64,000 nucleotides of DNA from Cercis canadensis (GCA_003255065.1 QAOA01001366.1:1000099-1064098); one strand, 5' to 3'; shown: positions 1 through 12,800, counted from the stretch's first letter. Translations and numbers: made by a program. Notes: a model not told the origin generated them from the letters alone.

Positions 1-892
1 GTCATAAAGAAATAAAATATCTAAAAATAATCTTATTTACATTATTGACGTCTTAGAATTCACATGTAATTTGATATGCTTTTATATATATATATAGTTA
101 AAAAAATATATTGCATAGGAGATTCCCTGTCTATAAGGAGCATTTCAAATAAAAGAAAAAAGTAAGATATTAGTATATTTCTCTGTTTATTAATATATTT
201 ATATAAATTCATTTTGCAATTCGTGCCTATCTTTTTCCCATTCTTTTTGATAAAATTGTTGCATTCTACTCATTTTTATTATTTATGCTATATTCTTAGC
301 CCCTACTAAAAATATCATAATTATCAAAGAAAATTTCGGCTAGTACATGCTTGAATTTTTTTTTTTTTTTACTTTCTATGATCCTTTTAACTTATGTACC
401 ATAAAAACATATTCTTTTTTTTTTTTTTTCATTACAATAAAGTTAGATTTTCTATCTGAGGATATGTGAGAATGGGGATTTGAACCTAGGGCCTCAACCT
501 TTATTGGAGATCTCTATACTATTTGTACAATGCATTCTTCTATTAATTTCCATTATTTTTAACTTAGATTGTTTTTAGTATTTTGGCTATGATTCCAAGT
601 TCAAACACAAGACCCGCAAGCCCTGAAAACGACCTACATATCACCTGGCCACAAGTCGTTTGGTCAACTTACAATTATTTGACAACATATATAATCTGCA
701 TAAATTGGGACCAAGTGACCCACGTATGTTATACTCATAATGATGATGGTAGTGTGGTATATTATGTATGTATCACATACAAAACTTAACGCTGGACAGA
801 AAATCTCATAACTAAATACCAGGAAGTTAGCGTTTACCAAAAAAATAAACTAGGAAGTAAGCAAAATGGTGAAGAGCATGTTGATAAGTTAC
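1..892 (-). other. Intron 2 of NLR-1 (duplicated in NLR-3)
   Basis: Non-coding AT-rich DNA, nearly the same as 18737-19609, which is intron 2 of NLR-3. It starts just past the exon 2 donor at 892/891. By the spacing in NLR-3, exon 3 of NLR-1 should lie roughly 0.9 kb left of the window. At about 413-545 there is a minus-strand SINE-like stretch with a Pol III B-box-like word (GGTTCAAATCCCC) and an A-rich tail. It is shared with 19140-19275, so it predates the duplication. Confidence 0.6.
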
Positions 893-3800
893 CTCTGTTC
901 TCCTCGTGTGAAGAGAAATCTTCTGAGCTAAGACTGGAGCAAATTTGGGGCATTCATGTACGACTATCTTGTAAAGCTCCATGACATGTAACTTCAACCC
1001 TTGGCTGATATCAACAAAATTTGGCAACTTCTTTAGTTCTACAGTTCTCAACTCTGGAAGCATTATTTTCTCCATACTGTCAGTGCCAACTTCATTTCTA
1101 TATCTAAAAGCTTGCTCTAGTTGAGCTGCCTCTGATATATTTAAATATACCAGTTGTGAAAGCATTATAGAGGTGGATGTAGAGAAAAGACATTTCAATT
1201 TGTTACACTTCTCCACTACTAACTCTCTCAATTTTGGAAAGCACAGCTGAGCATTGGATAGATTCTGAGGTTCTTCATTCTCTGCCATAATTTCCTCTAA
1301 TTCCCCACAATGAGATATGACAAGTTCAGTCAATTCTAATAAGCTTTTACTGATGGTCGTGGAGAAGATAGATTTCACTTTTTCACATCCTGTGACTTCT
1401 AATTGTTGAAGATATTGGAGACTCAAAATTTTTGGAGAATCCATCCATATGAAACTCAGTTCAAACAGATTTCTTAACTCCAATCTTTCTAATTTTTCAC
1501 AATGAACTGAGACTTCATTACTTGATTGGCTGACATTTGCTATGGCAGCATCTGATCCCTAAGTAAAACAGAGACAAACAAAGGATTAAAAGACATTTCA
1601 TTGAAATGTTAAGACAAACTAGATTAAAGAGATCCAGTGTATTGATGCACGCCCTCCTGTTATAGATTTTAAAATTTTTCACAATTCAGATGGTTGCAAT
1701 GTAATTTCCTTTAATTGTAAAATTAAATTGTTTGTCTTGTTATAAGGTATTTCATGGCAAATAATATGTATTTTTGGACAACATTCGTAAAATTACTTGT
1801 GCAAATGTAGATTAAGATTGAAACGCATTTTCAAATGCATGCCATCAAATATTTGAATCAGAGATTTTCTTGCAAATTAAATCAAATCCATACCGCATTG
1901 GAATGCAGTGGTCTCAGCTCCGAACCAAACATGCTATATTTGCACAAAATAGTCAATTTGGTACAATCTGTACACGATAGTTCTATCAGAGATGGCCATC
2001 TCAAACGAAAGTTTTCTGCGAAAATGTTGACAAGCTTTGGGAGGCTTCTCAGGCTGAGTCTTTTTAAAACAGGAAGCACAATCTCAATCTCATTTTGACA
2101 AGATGAACCATAACCAATATTTTGCTCTCCAAATACACATTGCAACTCATTGCAATTTGCTATAGTTACCTCTTCTAGCAGCAGCAGAGTTTGGGCAACA
2201 GATATTGAGAAAAGTGACGTTAACTTTGCACAGTTGTGTATTTTCAGGGACTTAAGATTGCACAGCTTCCAATTCCCTGAAAATATGCGGTGCAACTGGC
2301 TGCAATCATTTATATCTAGAGATTCCAGTTTCTCTAAGATGCAAAGCAGAGGTGGACCACGACACACTTCTTTTAAATTATACGCTTTAGAAAGTTCTAA
2401 ACGGAACAACATGGGGAACTCTGCATCTACTCGGAATGAATTATCATAATCAGAAGTTGTAGTATCAATGATGCATTCTATCACTGAAGTGGAACGGAGA
2501 ATGAGCGTAGTCAAGTCTTTCATGCCTCCCACAGCTTGAACCATTTCTGGGATGATACTTTTGCAACCTCCCTTAAGTCCTTCCAACAAAACAAAATCTG
2601 CTCTTTGTAAAAGAACCTTGATAGATGCACCTGAGTTGGACATGTTCAACCCTACTAAATATACATCTTTCAGACTGCTAATGGTACGCACCCACAAGCC
2701 TAAATAGCAATTCCCAATTTGTAATCTATATCTCTGCAATCTCAAAAGAGCAACATCATTCCAAAAGAATTCATAAGAAAGTGTAACAGTCCCCCACATG
2801 TACAACTCTACAAGCTGTGAGCATCTTCCTATTACTTCATAACAATCCTCTTCAATTTCACAAAATGACAAATCCAACAACTTCAATTCATTCAGATTTT
2901 CAATTCCAATTGGCAGGGCCTTGAATTCACTATGCTGTAACTCAAGAATCTTAAGTCTTCTTAGGCTTACCACAAAAGAGATGTCACCAATCTCCTGTCT
3001 TACCAACTGCAGAGTCTGAAGATTATTAAACCTCTGGGTTGATTGTGGCAAAACAAGAAGGCCTTGACGATATCGATAAACATTGTTGATCACAGCCATA
3101 ACCTTGAGCTCTTTGATACCTTCAAATGATGCATAAGACAAATTCAAGTTTGAATTTATCAATATAAACTCAAGATTTGGAGCGTCCAACTGCTGAGGAA
3201 ATGGATATTCTTTATGCCACAAAGATACTGCATAACAATCTTTCATAGAGCCATCCTCGGATAATGCATTCAGATCTTTTGCAGGATCTACCATGATGGT
3301 GCCACTCTCTTTGGATGCTATCCATAAAGCTACATCACGAAACATGTCATGCATCTTCAAGCATTTTTCTCCATTGTATTTCTCTGAAGGCATTAACAAA
3401 GAAGAATCTATCAGATCTTCTATTGCTACATTCACTTTGCTCCTTGCTATTTCAAATGAGTCCACTCCCCTGCATATGCCTAGCCCCATTCCATATCTGA
3501 ACAATTCTTCAATGGAGATATCATGATCTTCTGGAAACATACTGCACATCAAGAAGAGAAACTTTGCTTCTTCCCTTCTTAAATAATCGTAGCTTAATCG
3601 AAGACAAGCATAAACATCCCTCTCACCTTCATCCACATCAATTGGTTTAGATTCCTTCAGATTTTGTAATGCTACATTCCAGTGATCAAGAAATTTTCTT
3701 CCTTTTAAAGATGTTGCCACCGCTACAATTGCAATGGGAAGTCCTTTACATTCCCTTGCAACATCTTGAGCCACGCCATTTAACAACCTGGCAGATGACT

Positions 3801-4767
3801 CATCAACTATATCTGCACGCTTTCGAAACAAAGTCCAAGCTTCCTCTTCAGATAAGAGATTCAGTGGAATCTTCCTTTGACAGTCCATCGAAGTGCACAC
3901 TTGTTGGCGGCGTGTGGTTAAGAGCACCTTGCAGCCCTTGTGATGGCTGTCCAAAGGTATTCCTATATCCTCCAACTTGAGCTTCGACCAAACATCATCC
4001 AAAAAGACAAGAATCCGTTCCCCACTTTCTAGTCTGACCGATAGTTCCCTGGCTCTTCCGGCTTCTGTTTCTTTTCCAAATTTGAAATCTAACAAGTCTG
4101 CAATTTCACCTTGAATCTTTCTGACATCTACAGTTTGAGATACAGTAGTAAATGCAACTCGATTGAAAAGCTTTGATTCCTTGGCTTCCTTACCCACCTC
4201 TTTCACTAAGGTAGTTTTACCACAACCACCCATGCCATACAATCCAATCATATAGATACTATCATCTTGCAATGCCTCCAAAAGTTGTTGAGAAGCCAAT
4301 TTTGTGGACTTGAAATACACAAAATTTCCAGAAGAGAAATAGTCTATATCTGGAATTGGAGCACGGTGGGAAAATGGATCGAATTTACTCTTTTGAGTCA
4401 GATCTGCCATTGTGTTTGTTTTCTTTGACAATTGTTTGCAAATGTGATATCCCTTCAAAGTAGGGCACCAGCCTCGAAAAAAGCTGCCGCCTTCCTTCAT
4501 TTCCTGTTCCAGTTTCTCCACCTCTTCCATTACACTTTTCACTTCATTCAACCACCTCTCAACAGCATCATCAACTTCTTCAGCTCTATTACGTGCATCT
4601 TCAACACATTTCTGCACTTTTTCCCATGTTGATGTCAACTCCTCCTTTGTGGACTCAACATTTCTACTGATTTTGCCAACACAAAACAAATACTTTCCAT
4701 GACGTAGCGCCGGACCCACCAAATATTCTGAAATTTTTGCTGCAACGGATATTCCAACCTCTGCCAT
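893..4767 (-). CDS. NLR-1: CC-NBS-LRR disease-resistance protein, 3' part outside window
   Basis: Intracellular immune receptor of the CNL class (RPS2/At4g27190-like). I read exon 1 at 1894-4767 and exon 2 at 893-1558, both phase 0; exon 3 lies left of position 1. The donor after exon 1 is GCG|GTATGG, the exon 2 acceptor is TTACTTAG|GGATCA and the exon 2 donor is ACAGAG|GTAACT. Exon 1 encodes a predicted N-terminal coiled coil (about residues 30-105), the P-loop GMGGCGKTT, kinase-2 LVFLDDVW, RNBS-B CKVLLTTRR, GLPIAIV, the MHD motif in CLKMHDMF, and LRRs. The Trp ending kinase-2 fits CNL rather than TIR-NBS-LRR. I start at MAEVGISVAAK because no in-frame ATG precedes it: the upstream ATGs are out of frame, apparently after a 2-nt difference from NLR-2. 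A splice acceptor (TTTGTCAG|G) lies just upstream. No stop or frameshift is visible, so this copy may be functional. Confidence 0.85.
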
Positions 4768-5460
4768 TTGATCAAAGGCAACCTGACAAAGAGGATCAAT
4801 CACACATATTCATTAATTAAGCATCTTGCATACTCATTCTTCATTCATGAAACTAAAACAAAAGGAAAGAATATATTGAACATAATTAACTGCAATTACA
4901 AAACAGAGCAAAGTATATGTTAAATTGGTCACAAGTTGATACTCTAGCAAGCTCTAATAAATTGGGTTTCATGTATACGGGTGCAAAAACGTGTTATACA
5001 ATATACCCACACAATTTCTTAAGAAGATCCGAGAATGTAATAAAAGAAAAAGCAGCCAACAAGAAAGCAAGCTTCAGATATTGTAAGTAGTCGGATTTCC
5101 ATAGCAAGAAACTAGTTTGTGATAGGATAAGAAAAGAAAAGGTAAAGGCTATTTCCTATTAGGAGGGAGATACTACTTCAAACTTCCAACTTACCTATAT
5201 ATCTTCCGCCTCCGTATGTGATTGTTCAGGTTTACCAGAAACTATGCACTGCTTCGTTTTTGGGGGAAAACAACAATCAGGGTAACTGGTACAAGAATTC
5301 TTGCTTTCACGCACACTGATGACGAGGTTGAGTACTCAGCTACGAGAGGCAATGAGCTTCATTTTGTTTTTTCTTTTTTGCCAATTTTTTTTTTATTTGA
5401 ATCTCTGTTTTTTTTTATTAAAAAAAAAATCTATTACTTTGTCTTTTTAGGATAATTATT
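4768..5460 (-). promoter_or_regulatory. NLR-1 5'-UTR, 5'-UTR intron and proximal upstream region
   Basis: The segment is conserved in four places: here, 14269-14760, 15153-15790 and 23884-24660. On the minus strand a non-coding exon ends at 5195 with the donor ATATAG|GTAAGT. The matching acceptor TTTGTCAG|G lies about 30 nt before the proposed ATG at 4767, giving a 5'-UTR intron of about 400 nt. Conservation of the splice sites in every copy, including NLR-2, supports a transcribed leader. Poly(T) and CT-rich tracts follow near 5360-5440. I cannot point to a TATA box with confidence. Confidence 0.55.
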
Positions 5461-6343
5461 TAGGAAGGGGGACCTCAATATTTTTTAGGATAATTATTAT
5501 AAAGAAATTTAAATAAAAAGAATTTTACGCAAGTTTTAAAATTACACTTTAGTTAAGTCATTAGTGTAATATAACAATAAAAGATTTGAGTAATATACAA
5601 AATATCGTAAGTTTAAATTTTTTTGTCATCATATAACCAAAAAAAAATTACACTTTCATTTACACTTCTATATAATTTGTGATCTTTCTTTGATTCTCAA
5701 TGATCAATATATGGCTTTTTCTAGTGTATTTCCTTGTCTTCACCATCTGTTCGTGCAAGCTTTGGGATGGTAAATAGAGAAATTTGGAAGATGAATTAAA
5801 AATTTGGCCGTAGTGAATTTTAGATGCGTGAGATGTCAGATGTGTGACTGCATAGTACTGCATATAAGCAATTATAATCCTGCATGTTGTGTTTAACATG
5901 TGATTTCATGTGCATGCCCCTTCTAATGCTCACTGGGAAAAACTTGGGAGAATAAACTCCGCAGAAACATGTCAAAATGGCATAAATTATTTCTGAACTT
6001 GGAACACTATTATCCACCACCGAGTGAAGCAGAAAACAAAAGTTCTAAATATCAGCCTTCAACTATTAGATGCCACATATAAGATGTTATATCTTTTTTT
6101 CCACTATGATAAACACTCTTTGAGCAACCATCAGAACTACTGCAATTATCACTGGTTCTGCAAATTCAGCGGCGTAACGGTCAAGATAAAAGTACTGACG
6201 AGTTTCTGCATCTGCTTGAATAGAAGAAAAGCATCAGAATTGCAAGTCATTAGGAGAAAGAATTTTAATTTTAAAACAGGAAAGGAAAAAAAAGGTCACT
6301 TCTACACGTACATTGAAGGAAATTTCCAGTACATAAATTTCAA
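5461..6343. repeat. Segmental duplication copy A (partner 24785-25665)
   Basis: About 880 bp of non-coding DNA upstream of NLR-1, matching the region upstream of NLR-3 almost base for base. By eye I see one substitution and one A-run indel across most of the length. Similarity stops at the single N at 6344. After it, 6350-6480 is a diverged tandem copy of 6195-6345 sharing words such as GGAAATTTCCAG. No gene is supported here; short open frames are duplicated with the block and have no recognisable domain. Confidence 0.8.
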
Positions 6344-6863
6344 NGATTCAGAAAATACTGGAGATTTCATTCATCTGCTTAAATCGAGAAAGCATCAGAG
6401 AAATAGCATGCATTTAGAAGATAGAATTGTTTAACAAATTGTAATGTAACTTTCACACCCACATTCAAGGAAATTTCCAGCAGCTAAATGTGAAGATATC
6501 TTATTATCAGCAAAAATTCCAAAGGTAGAAGTAACCCCAAATAATATCTACAGAATTCAAGAAAAATTCAAGCAGCTAAATGGACATTTTGGTTTTTTGT
6601 AAGATCTAGAGCAAAAGACTTTGCGATGTGTTGAAGGAAAAGCTGCATCCTCACATTGTAGCATTGCCAGACTTGAAATTGAGTTCATCTTTTGCAACAA
6701 GTTCCTGCAGTTCATGACAGAGATATGAAACCAAAGACTTTAACTGCCATACGAACCCTGTGAAGCAGAAGATAATAAATATAAGTTGGGGTAAATCAAT
6801 AAAGTTACATTCAAACTGCCTACTAGTTTAATTCTTTTGTATCCTTACCTTACCTTATATTTC

Positions 6864-9800
6864 TTATTCTAAAGTATCATCATCAAAATCATCACCTTGC
6901 AACTGAAGAGTTTCCATGAAATCAGAGTCCATATTCATTGACCCATCACCTGTATTCAATGAAGAAAAGGTTTTGACTTCAAATTTAGTCAACAAGGAAA
7001 TTTCAGAAGAACAAATCAAGACAATTCTTATAATGAACATGAGTCTGGACCGGAAGAGAAAATGCATTGCATATTGCTCATACAACAATCCTGTTGGTCG
7101 ATATTACAGTTGAGCAAAATTACAATATTCTATAAATACAGAGAACTATCAATCGGAAAAATTGAATTAAAATGATGCTAAGAATCAGTTGCAGAACAAG
7201 ATCAATTAAGGGTTACACCCTTGTCGAGCAAAATAATACAAAAGTTTTTTTCATTATCTCAATGCGTAAAAAAGCTTTTTTAGTAAAGCAACTCTATGGA
7301 GCTTTTGATTTTACTCAAAAAGACTTTAGCAATTATTGTGTGTTTATTGACCAATTTACCCTCAATTTGTTATCCAAAAAAGAATATTTATTTAAAATCA
7401 CTTCATACCTTTTATAGTAAGGTTTGAGAAAATCTAACAACTCTATTGAGACTGAAGCAGTGAAGGTGAACATCAATCTATAAAAGCTGCGCAAGAAGGG
7501 CCATAAACTAATTCAGTGCATCAGGTTATATTTTCCGTTTGATTTACCAATGTATTTTGAGTTAAATATCACCATTTGAATAAGTTTTGCAGAAATCAGA
7601 AATTTATGCAGAGGATTTCCTTCTTCCGCTTAGATGGGCTAATGAAAATTAAATTAAAGAAGTGTTGCAGAAGAAAATATCATCGCAGTAAAGCACAAGG
7701 TCATGTTATGCATGAAAATGTCATGTTACCCCTAAAAGGAGAGAATCCAAATCCATTACAAACAATTATCAGACGATTGCAATTTCCCCTTAATTCTATT
7801 AAAACCGGTAAGCAATTAATTTAGCATATATATATATATGCACAGTTCATGTACCTGGGTTATGATCATTGCGTGGAGGCAGTAATCCTCTGAACCTGGG
7901 CACTTCAGAGATTTGCAGCTGTGTCAAACTTGGAATCTTGGATTTGATGCCATCTCCATCGTGATCATGGGTTTCCCTTGCACAACTAAAAACGTACTCT
8001 AATTGAGAGGCCCTTGTAATTACCAGAAATTTTAATCCTTTAAGATGTTCAGCCATGGAACAAGGAAAAAGAAATTTCATCTTGTTGCAACTCCCGACCG
8101 TAACACGAGCCAATTCTGGGAAGCACACTTGTTGGGGACATGACTTTGGGGAGATTATACAATGACACTCTCCACCCTCTGCATTTGATGAAATAATTTC
8201 CTCCAATTCCTCACAGTGTACTATATATAGAACTCGCAATTTTGGCAGACTTGTAATAATAGCAGCAGAGAAGATAGATTTCAATTTGCTACACCTAATC
8301 ACCTTTAGATCTACAAGATCTTGGAAGCTGATCAAAGTGGGACCCTCTGCATTTGATGAAATAATTTCCTCCAATTCCTCACAGTGTTCTATATATAGAT
8401 CTCGCAATTTTGGCAGACTTGTAATAATAGCAGCAGAGAAGATAGATTTCAATTTGCTACACCGAAGCACATTTAGACCTACAAGATTTTGGAAGCTGAT
8501 CAAAGTGGGACCCTCTGCATTTGATGAAATTATTTCCTCCAATTCCTCACATCTTACTATAGTTAACTCTTGCAATTTTGGCAGACTTGTAATAATAGCA
8601 GCAGAGAAGATAGATTTCAATTTGCTACACCCAACCACCTTTAGATATACAAGATGTTGGAAGCTGATCAAAGTGGGACCCTCTGCATTTGATGAAATAA
8701 TTTCCTCCAATTCCTCACAGTCTTCTATAGTTAACTCTTGCAATTTTGGCAGACTTGTAATAATAGCAGCAGAGAAGATAGATTTCATTTTGCTACACCC
8801 ATCCACCTTTAGATCTACAAGATTTTGGAAGCTGATCAAAGTGGGACCCTTCCATATAAACATAAGGTCAGGCAAATTCCTCAACTCCAACGATTCTACA
8901 TTTGAGGCGATGATCTTCTTTTGTTCTTCCTCAATAGTTGAAGCAGGTTGAAGATATGAACCTTCATTAGACACTTGCCCATCATTTATGGCTTGTGCCT
9001 GCACTTCCATAAGCTAAAATAAATACAACGAAATAATTAATTAACCACAAAATGAAGTACCAGTACTTAACAATTGTCACTCAACCAAGAAGTAGTGCTA
9101 TGTTATAATGAAAGGACAAAAAAGAGACCGTTGTTTTATTGTAATATTTATGAGTTTTTTCGACAAGAAAAAAAGAAAGAGAGATGAAGAAGAATAAAGG
9201 GTTTTAAATTTTCTAAATAATAATCTATATTTGCACACCGCTATATAATCTTTTTTCAAAAAAAAAAATAGTAAGAAAAATATATCTTTCAAAAACATAA
9301 TTTAAGGTGACTCAATGACCTATTTTTTTCTTCAGTTTCTCACCCAATANTAATGGCACGTCTCCAAGGGACATGCCAGCACGTCCGTTTCTCTTCCTCG
9401 GCCTCTGCTCTCATGTGGGTCCTAGCTATGCCAAATGGCACGTCTTGTGGGGACACGCCGCGGGGCCAACGGCATGTCCCCACTAGACATGTGCGTCTGG
9501 CACGTCCATTTTTTTCTTCGTCCGGGGAAATTGCGTGACTCCGGAGAAATTACTGCCCTGGTTAGAGCGACATATTACAGGCTCAACACTATTTTCACTA
9601 AAAAGAGAGATGAAGCTGCTAATATGAGAGCTACTGGACAACAGTGGACCGAGTACGTCATAGGTAAGATGCGTGAAAATTCACGAGAGGCATCATCACA
9701 TAAACCTCGTTTGTTCAACAGGGACATCGGTTTATTTGAGGTGGAGGAGAGGTATAATATGAGAACCAGAACAGCTGGACGAACATTTGTTGTCAACTTG

Positions 9801-12800
9801 AATGAAAGAAGATGTAGTTGCGGAAAATTTAAATGTGTACGCCAATAGCCAATGGAGTCACACAATTTCCCCGGACGAAGACAAAAATGAATGTGCCAGA
9901 CGCACATGTCTAGTGGGGACATGCCGTTGGCCCCGCGGCGTGTCCCCACAAGACATGCCATTTGGCATAGCTAGACCCACATGAGAGCAGAGGCCGAGGA
10001 AGAGAAACGGACATGCTGGCATGTCCCTTGGAGACGTGCCATTAGAGAAATGGCATGTCCTTTGGAGACATGCCGTCAGCCAAATGGCTTGTCCATTGAA
10101 GACACTCCACTAGCCTAATGGCATGTCCGGTGGGCCCGCCCGTGAGAAACTCCATAGCATGGCATGTCCTTTGGAGACATGCCGTCAGCCAAATGGCTTG
10201 TCCATTGAAGACACTCCACTAGCCTAATGGCNAAAAATAAACTAGGAAGTAAGCAAAATGGTGAAGAGCATGTTGATAAGTTACCTCTGTTCTCCACTGG
10301 TGAAGAGAAATCTTCTGAGCTAAGACTGGAGCAAATTTGGGGCATTCATCTACGACTATCCTGTAAAGCCCCATGACATGTAACTTCAACCCTTGGCTGA
10401 TATCAACAAAATTTGGCAACTTTTCTAGTTCTACAGTTCTCAACTTTGGAAGCATTATTTTCTCCATACTGTCGGTGCCAACTTCATTTCTATATCTAAA
10501 AGCTTGCTCTAGTTGAGCTGCCTCTGATATCTTTAAATATTCCAGTTGTGAAAGCATTATAGAGGTGGATGTAGAGAAAAGATATTTCAATTTGTTACAC
10601 CGCACCACTTCTAACCGTTTCAATTTTGGAAAGCACAGCTGAGTATTGGACAGATTCTGAGGTTCTTCATTCTCAGACATAATTTCCTCTAATTCCCCAC
10701 AATAAGATATGACAAGTTCAGTCAATTCTAATAAGCTTTTACTGATGGTCGTGGAGAAGATAGATTTCACTTTTTCACATCCTGTGACTTGTAATTGTTG
10801 AAGATATTGGAAGCTCAAAATTTTTGGAGAATCCATCCATATGAAACTCAGTTCATTACTTGATTGGCTGACATTTGCTATGGCAGCATCTGATCCCTAA
10901 GTAAAACAGAGACAAACAAAGGATTAAAAGACATTTCATTGAAATGTTAAGACAAACTAGATTAAAGAGATCCAGTGTGTTGACCCACGCCCTCCTGTTA
11001 TTATTTTAAAACTTTGCACAATTCAGATGGTTGCCTTGTAATTCCTTTAATTGTAAAATTAAATTGTCTTTCTTGTTATAAGGTATTTCATGGCAAATAA
11101 TATGTATTTTTGGACAACATTTGTAAAATTACTTGTGCAAATGTAGATTAAGATTGAAACGCATTTTCAAATGCATGCCATCAAATATTTGAATCAGAGA
11201 TTTTCTTGCAAATTAAATCAAATCCATACCATATTGGAATGCAGTGGTCTCAGCTCCGAACCAACCATGCTATACTTGCACAAAGTAGTCAATTTGGTAC
11301 AATTTGTACACGATAGTTCTATCAGAGATGGCAAACGAAAGTTTTTTGGGAAAACGTTGACAAGCTTTGGGAGGTTTATCAGGCTGAGTCTTTTTAAAAC
11401 AGGAAGCACAATCTCAATCTCATTTTGACAAGATGAACCATAACCAATATTTTGCTCTCCAAATACACATTGCAACTCATTGCAATTTTCTATAGTTACC
11501 TCTTCTAGCAGCACCAGAGTTTGAGCAACAGATATTGAGAAGAGTGATGTCAACAATACACAACTGTCTATATCCAAGGTCTTAAGACTGCACAAGTTGC
11601 ACTCCCCTGGAAATATGTATTCTAACTTGTGACAACCTCTGTCAGAAATACTTTCCAAATTGGGGAATATTTCCTCCTCAACTGCATCGGTCCCGTTCTC
11701 AACTGGGAAAAGTGACGTTAACTTTGCACAGTTGTGTATTTTCAGGGACTTAAGATTGCACAGCTTCCAATTCCCTGAAAATATGCGGTGCAACTGGCTG
11801 CAATCATTTATATCTAGAGATTCCAGTTTCTCTAAGATGCAAAGCAGAGGTGGACCACGACACACTTCTTTTAAATTATACGCTTTAGAAAGTTCTAAAC
11901 GGAACAACATGGGGAACTCTGCATCTACTCGGAATGAATTATCATAATCAGAAGTTGTAGTATCAATGATGCATTCTATCACTGAATTGGAACGGAGAAT
12001 GAGCGTAGTCAAGTCTTTCATGCCTCCCACAGCTTGAACCATTTCTGGGATGATACTTTTGCAACCTCCCTTAAGTTCTTCCAACAAAACAAAATCTGCT
12101 CTTTGTAAAAGAACCTTGATAGATGCACCTGAGTTGAACATGTTCAACCCTCCTAAATGTACAGCTTTCATACTGCTAATGGTAGGCGGCCACCAGCGTA
12201 AATTCCCAATTTCTAATGTATATCTCTGCAATCTCAAAATAGCAACATCATTCCAAAAGAATTCATAAGGAAGTGTAACAGTCCCCCACATGTACAACTC
12301 TACAAGCTGTGAGCATCTTCCTATTACTTCATAACAATCCTCTTCAATTTTACAAAATGACAAATCCAACAACTTCAATTCATTCAGATTTTCAATTCCA
12401 ATTGGCACGGCCTTGAATGTACTTTGTTGTAAGTCAAGAATCTTAAGTCTTCTTAGGCTTACCACAAAAGAGATGTCACCAATCTCCTGTCCTACCAACC
12501 GCAGAGTCCGAAGATTATTAAACCACTGGGTTGATTGTGGCAAAACAAGAAGGCCTTTAAGATATTGATTAATATTGTTGATCACAGCCATAACCTTGAG
12601 CTCTTTGATACCTTCAAATGATGCATAAGACAAATTCAAGTCATATACTGAATTTATCAATATAAACCCAAGACTTGGAGCATCCAACTGTTGAGGAAAT
12701 CGATTTATTTTTTTATGCCACCAAGATACTGCATAACAATCTTTCATAGAGCCATCCTCGAATAATGCATTCAGATCTTTTGCAGGATCTACCATGATGG

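Noticed and set aside
478-500. tRNA gene suggested by GGTTCAAATCC-type word
   Set aside because: Only a B-box-like word is present, with no cloverleaf; a SINE-like origin fits better.
3293-3980. Plus-strand open frames opposite the NBS exons, repeated at 12794-13481 and 22083-22770
   Set aside because: They mirror the conserved NLR coding strand, recur only because the genes are duplicated, and have no domain or start context.
5660-6020. Two overlapping short frames upstream of NLR-1, identical in the copy at 24980-25340
   Set aside because: Their identity reflects the very recent block duplication, not selection. No recognisable protein features and low-complexity composition.
7172-7824. 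Small plus-strand frames between NLR-2 exons 3 and 4
   Set aside because: AT-rich intron sequence with no conserved features; the splice sites on the minus strand explain the region better.
8286-8951. Plus-strand repetitive frame of 221 codons
   Set aside because: Antisense shadow of the 168-bp LRR units, whose period is a multiple of three and therefore keeps the opposite strand open too.
9575-9961. Minus-strand open frame across the MULE fragment
   Set aside because: It shares its Met-to-Arg-Pro-Gly-Lys start with the plus-strand frame because the arms are inverted copies. It is a mirror, not a second gene.
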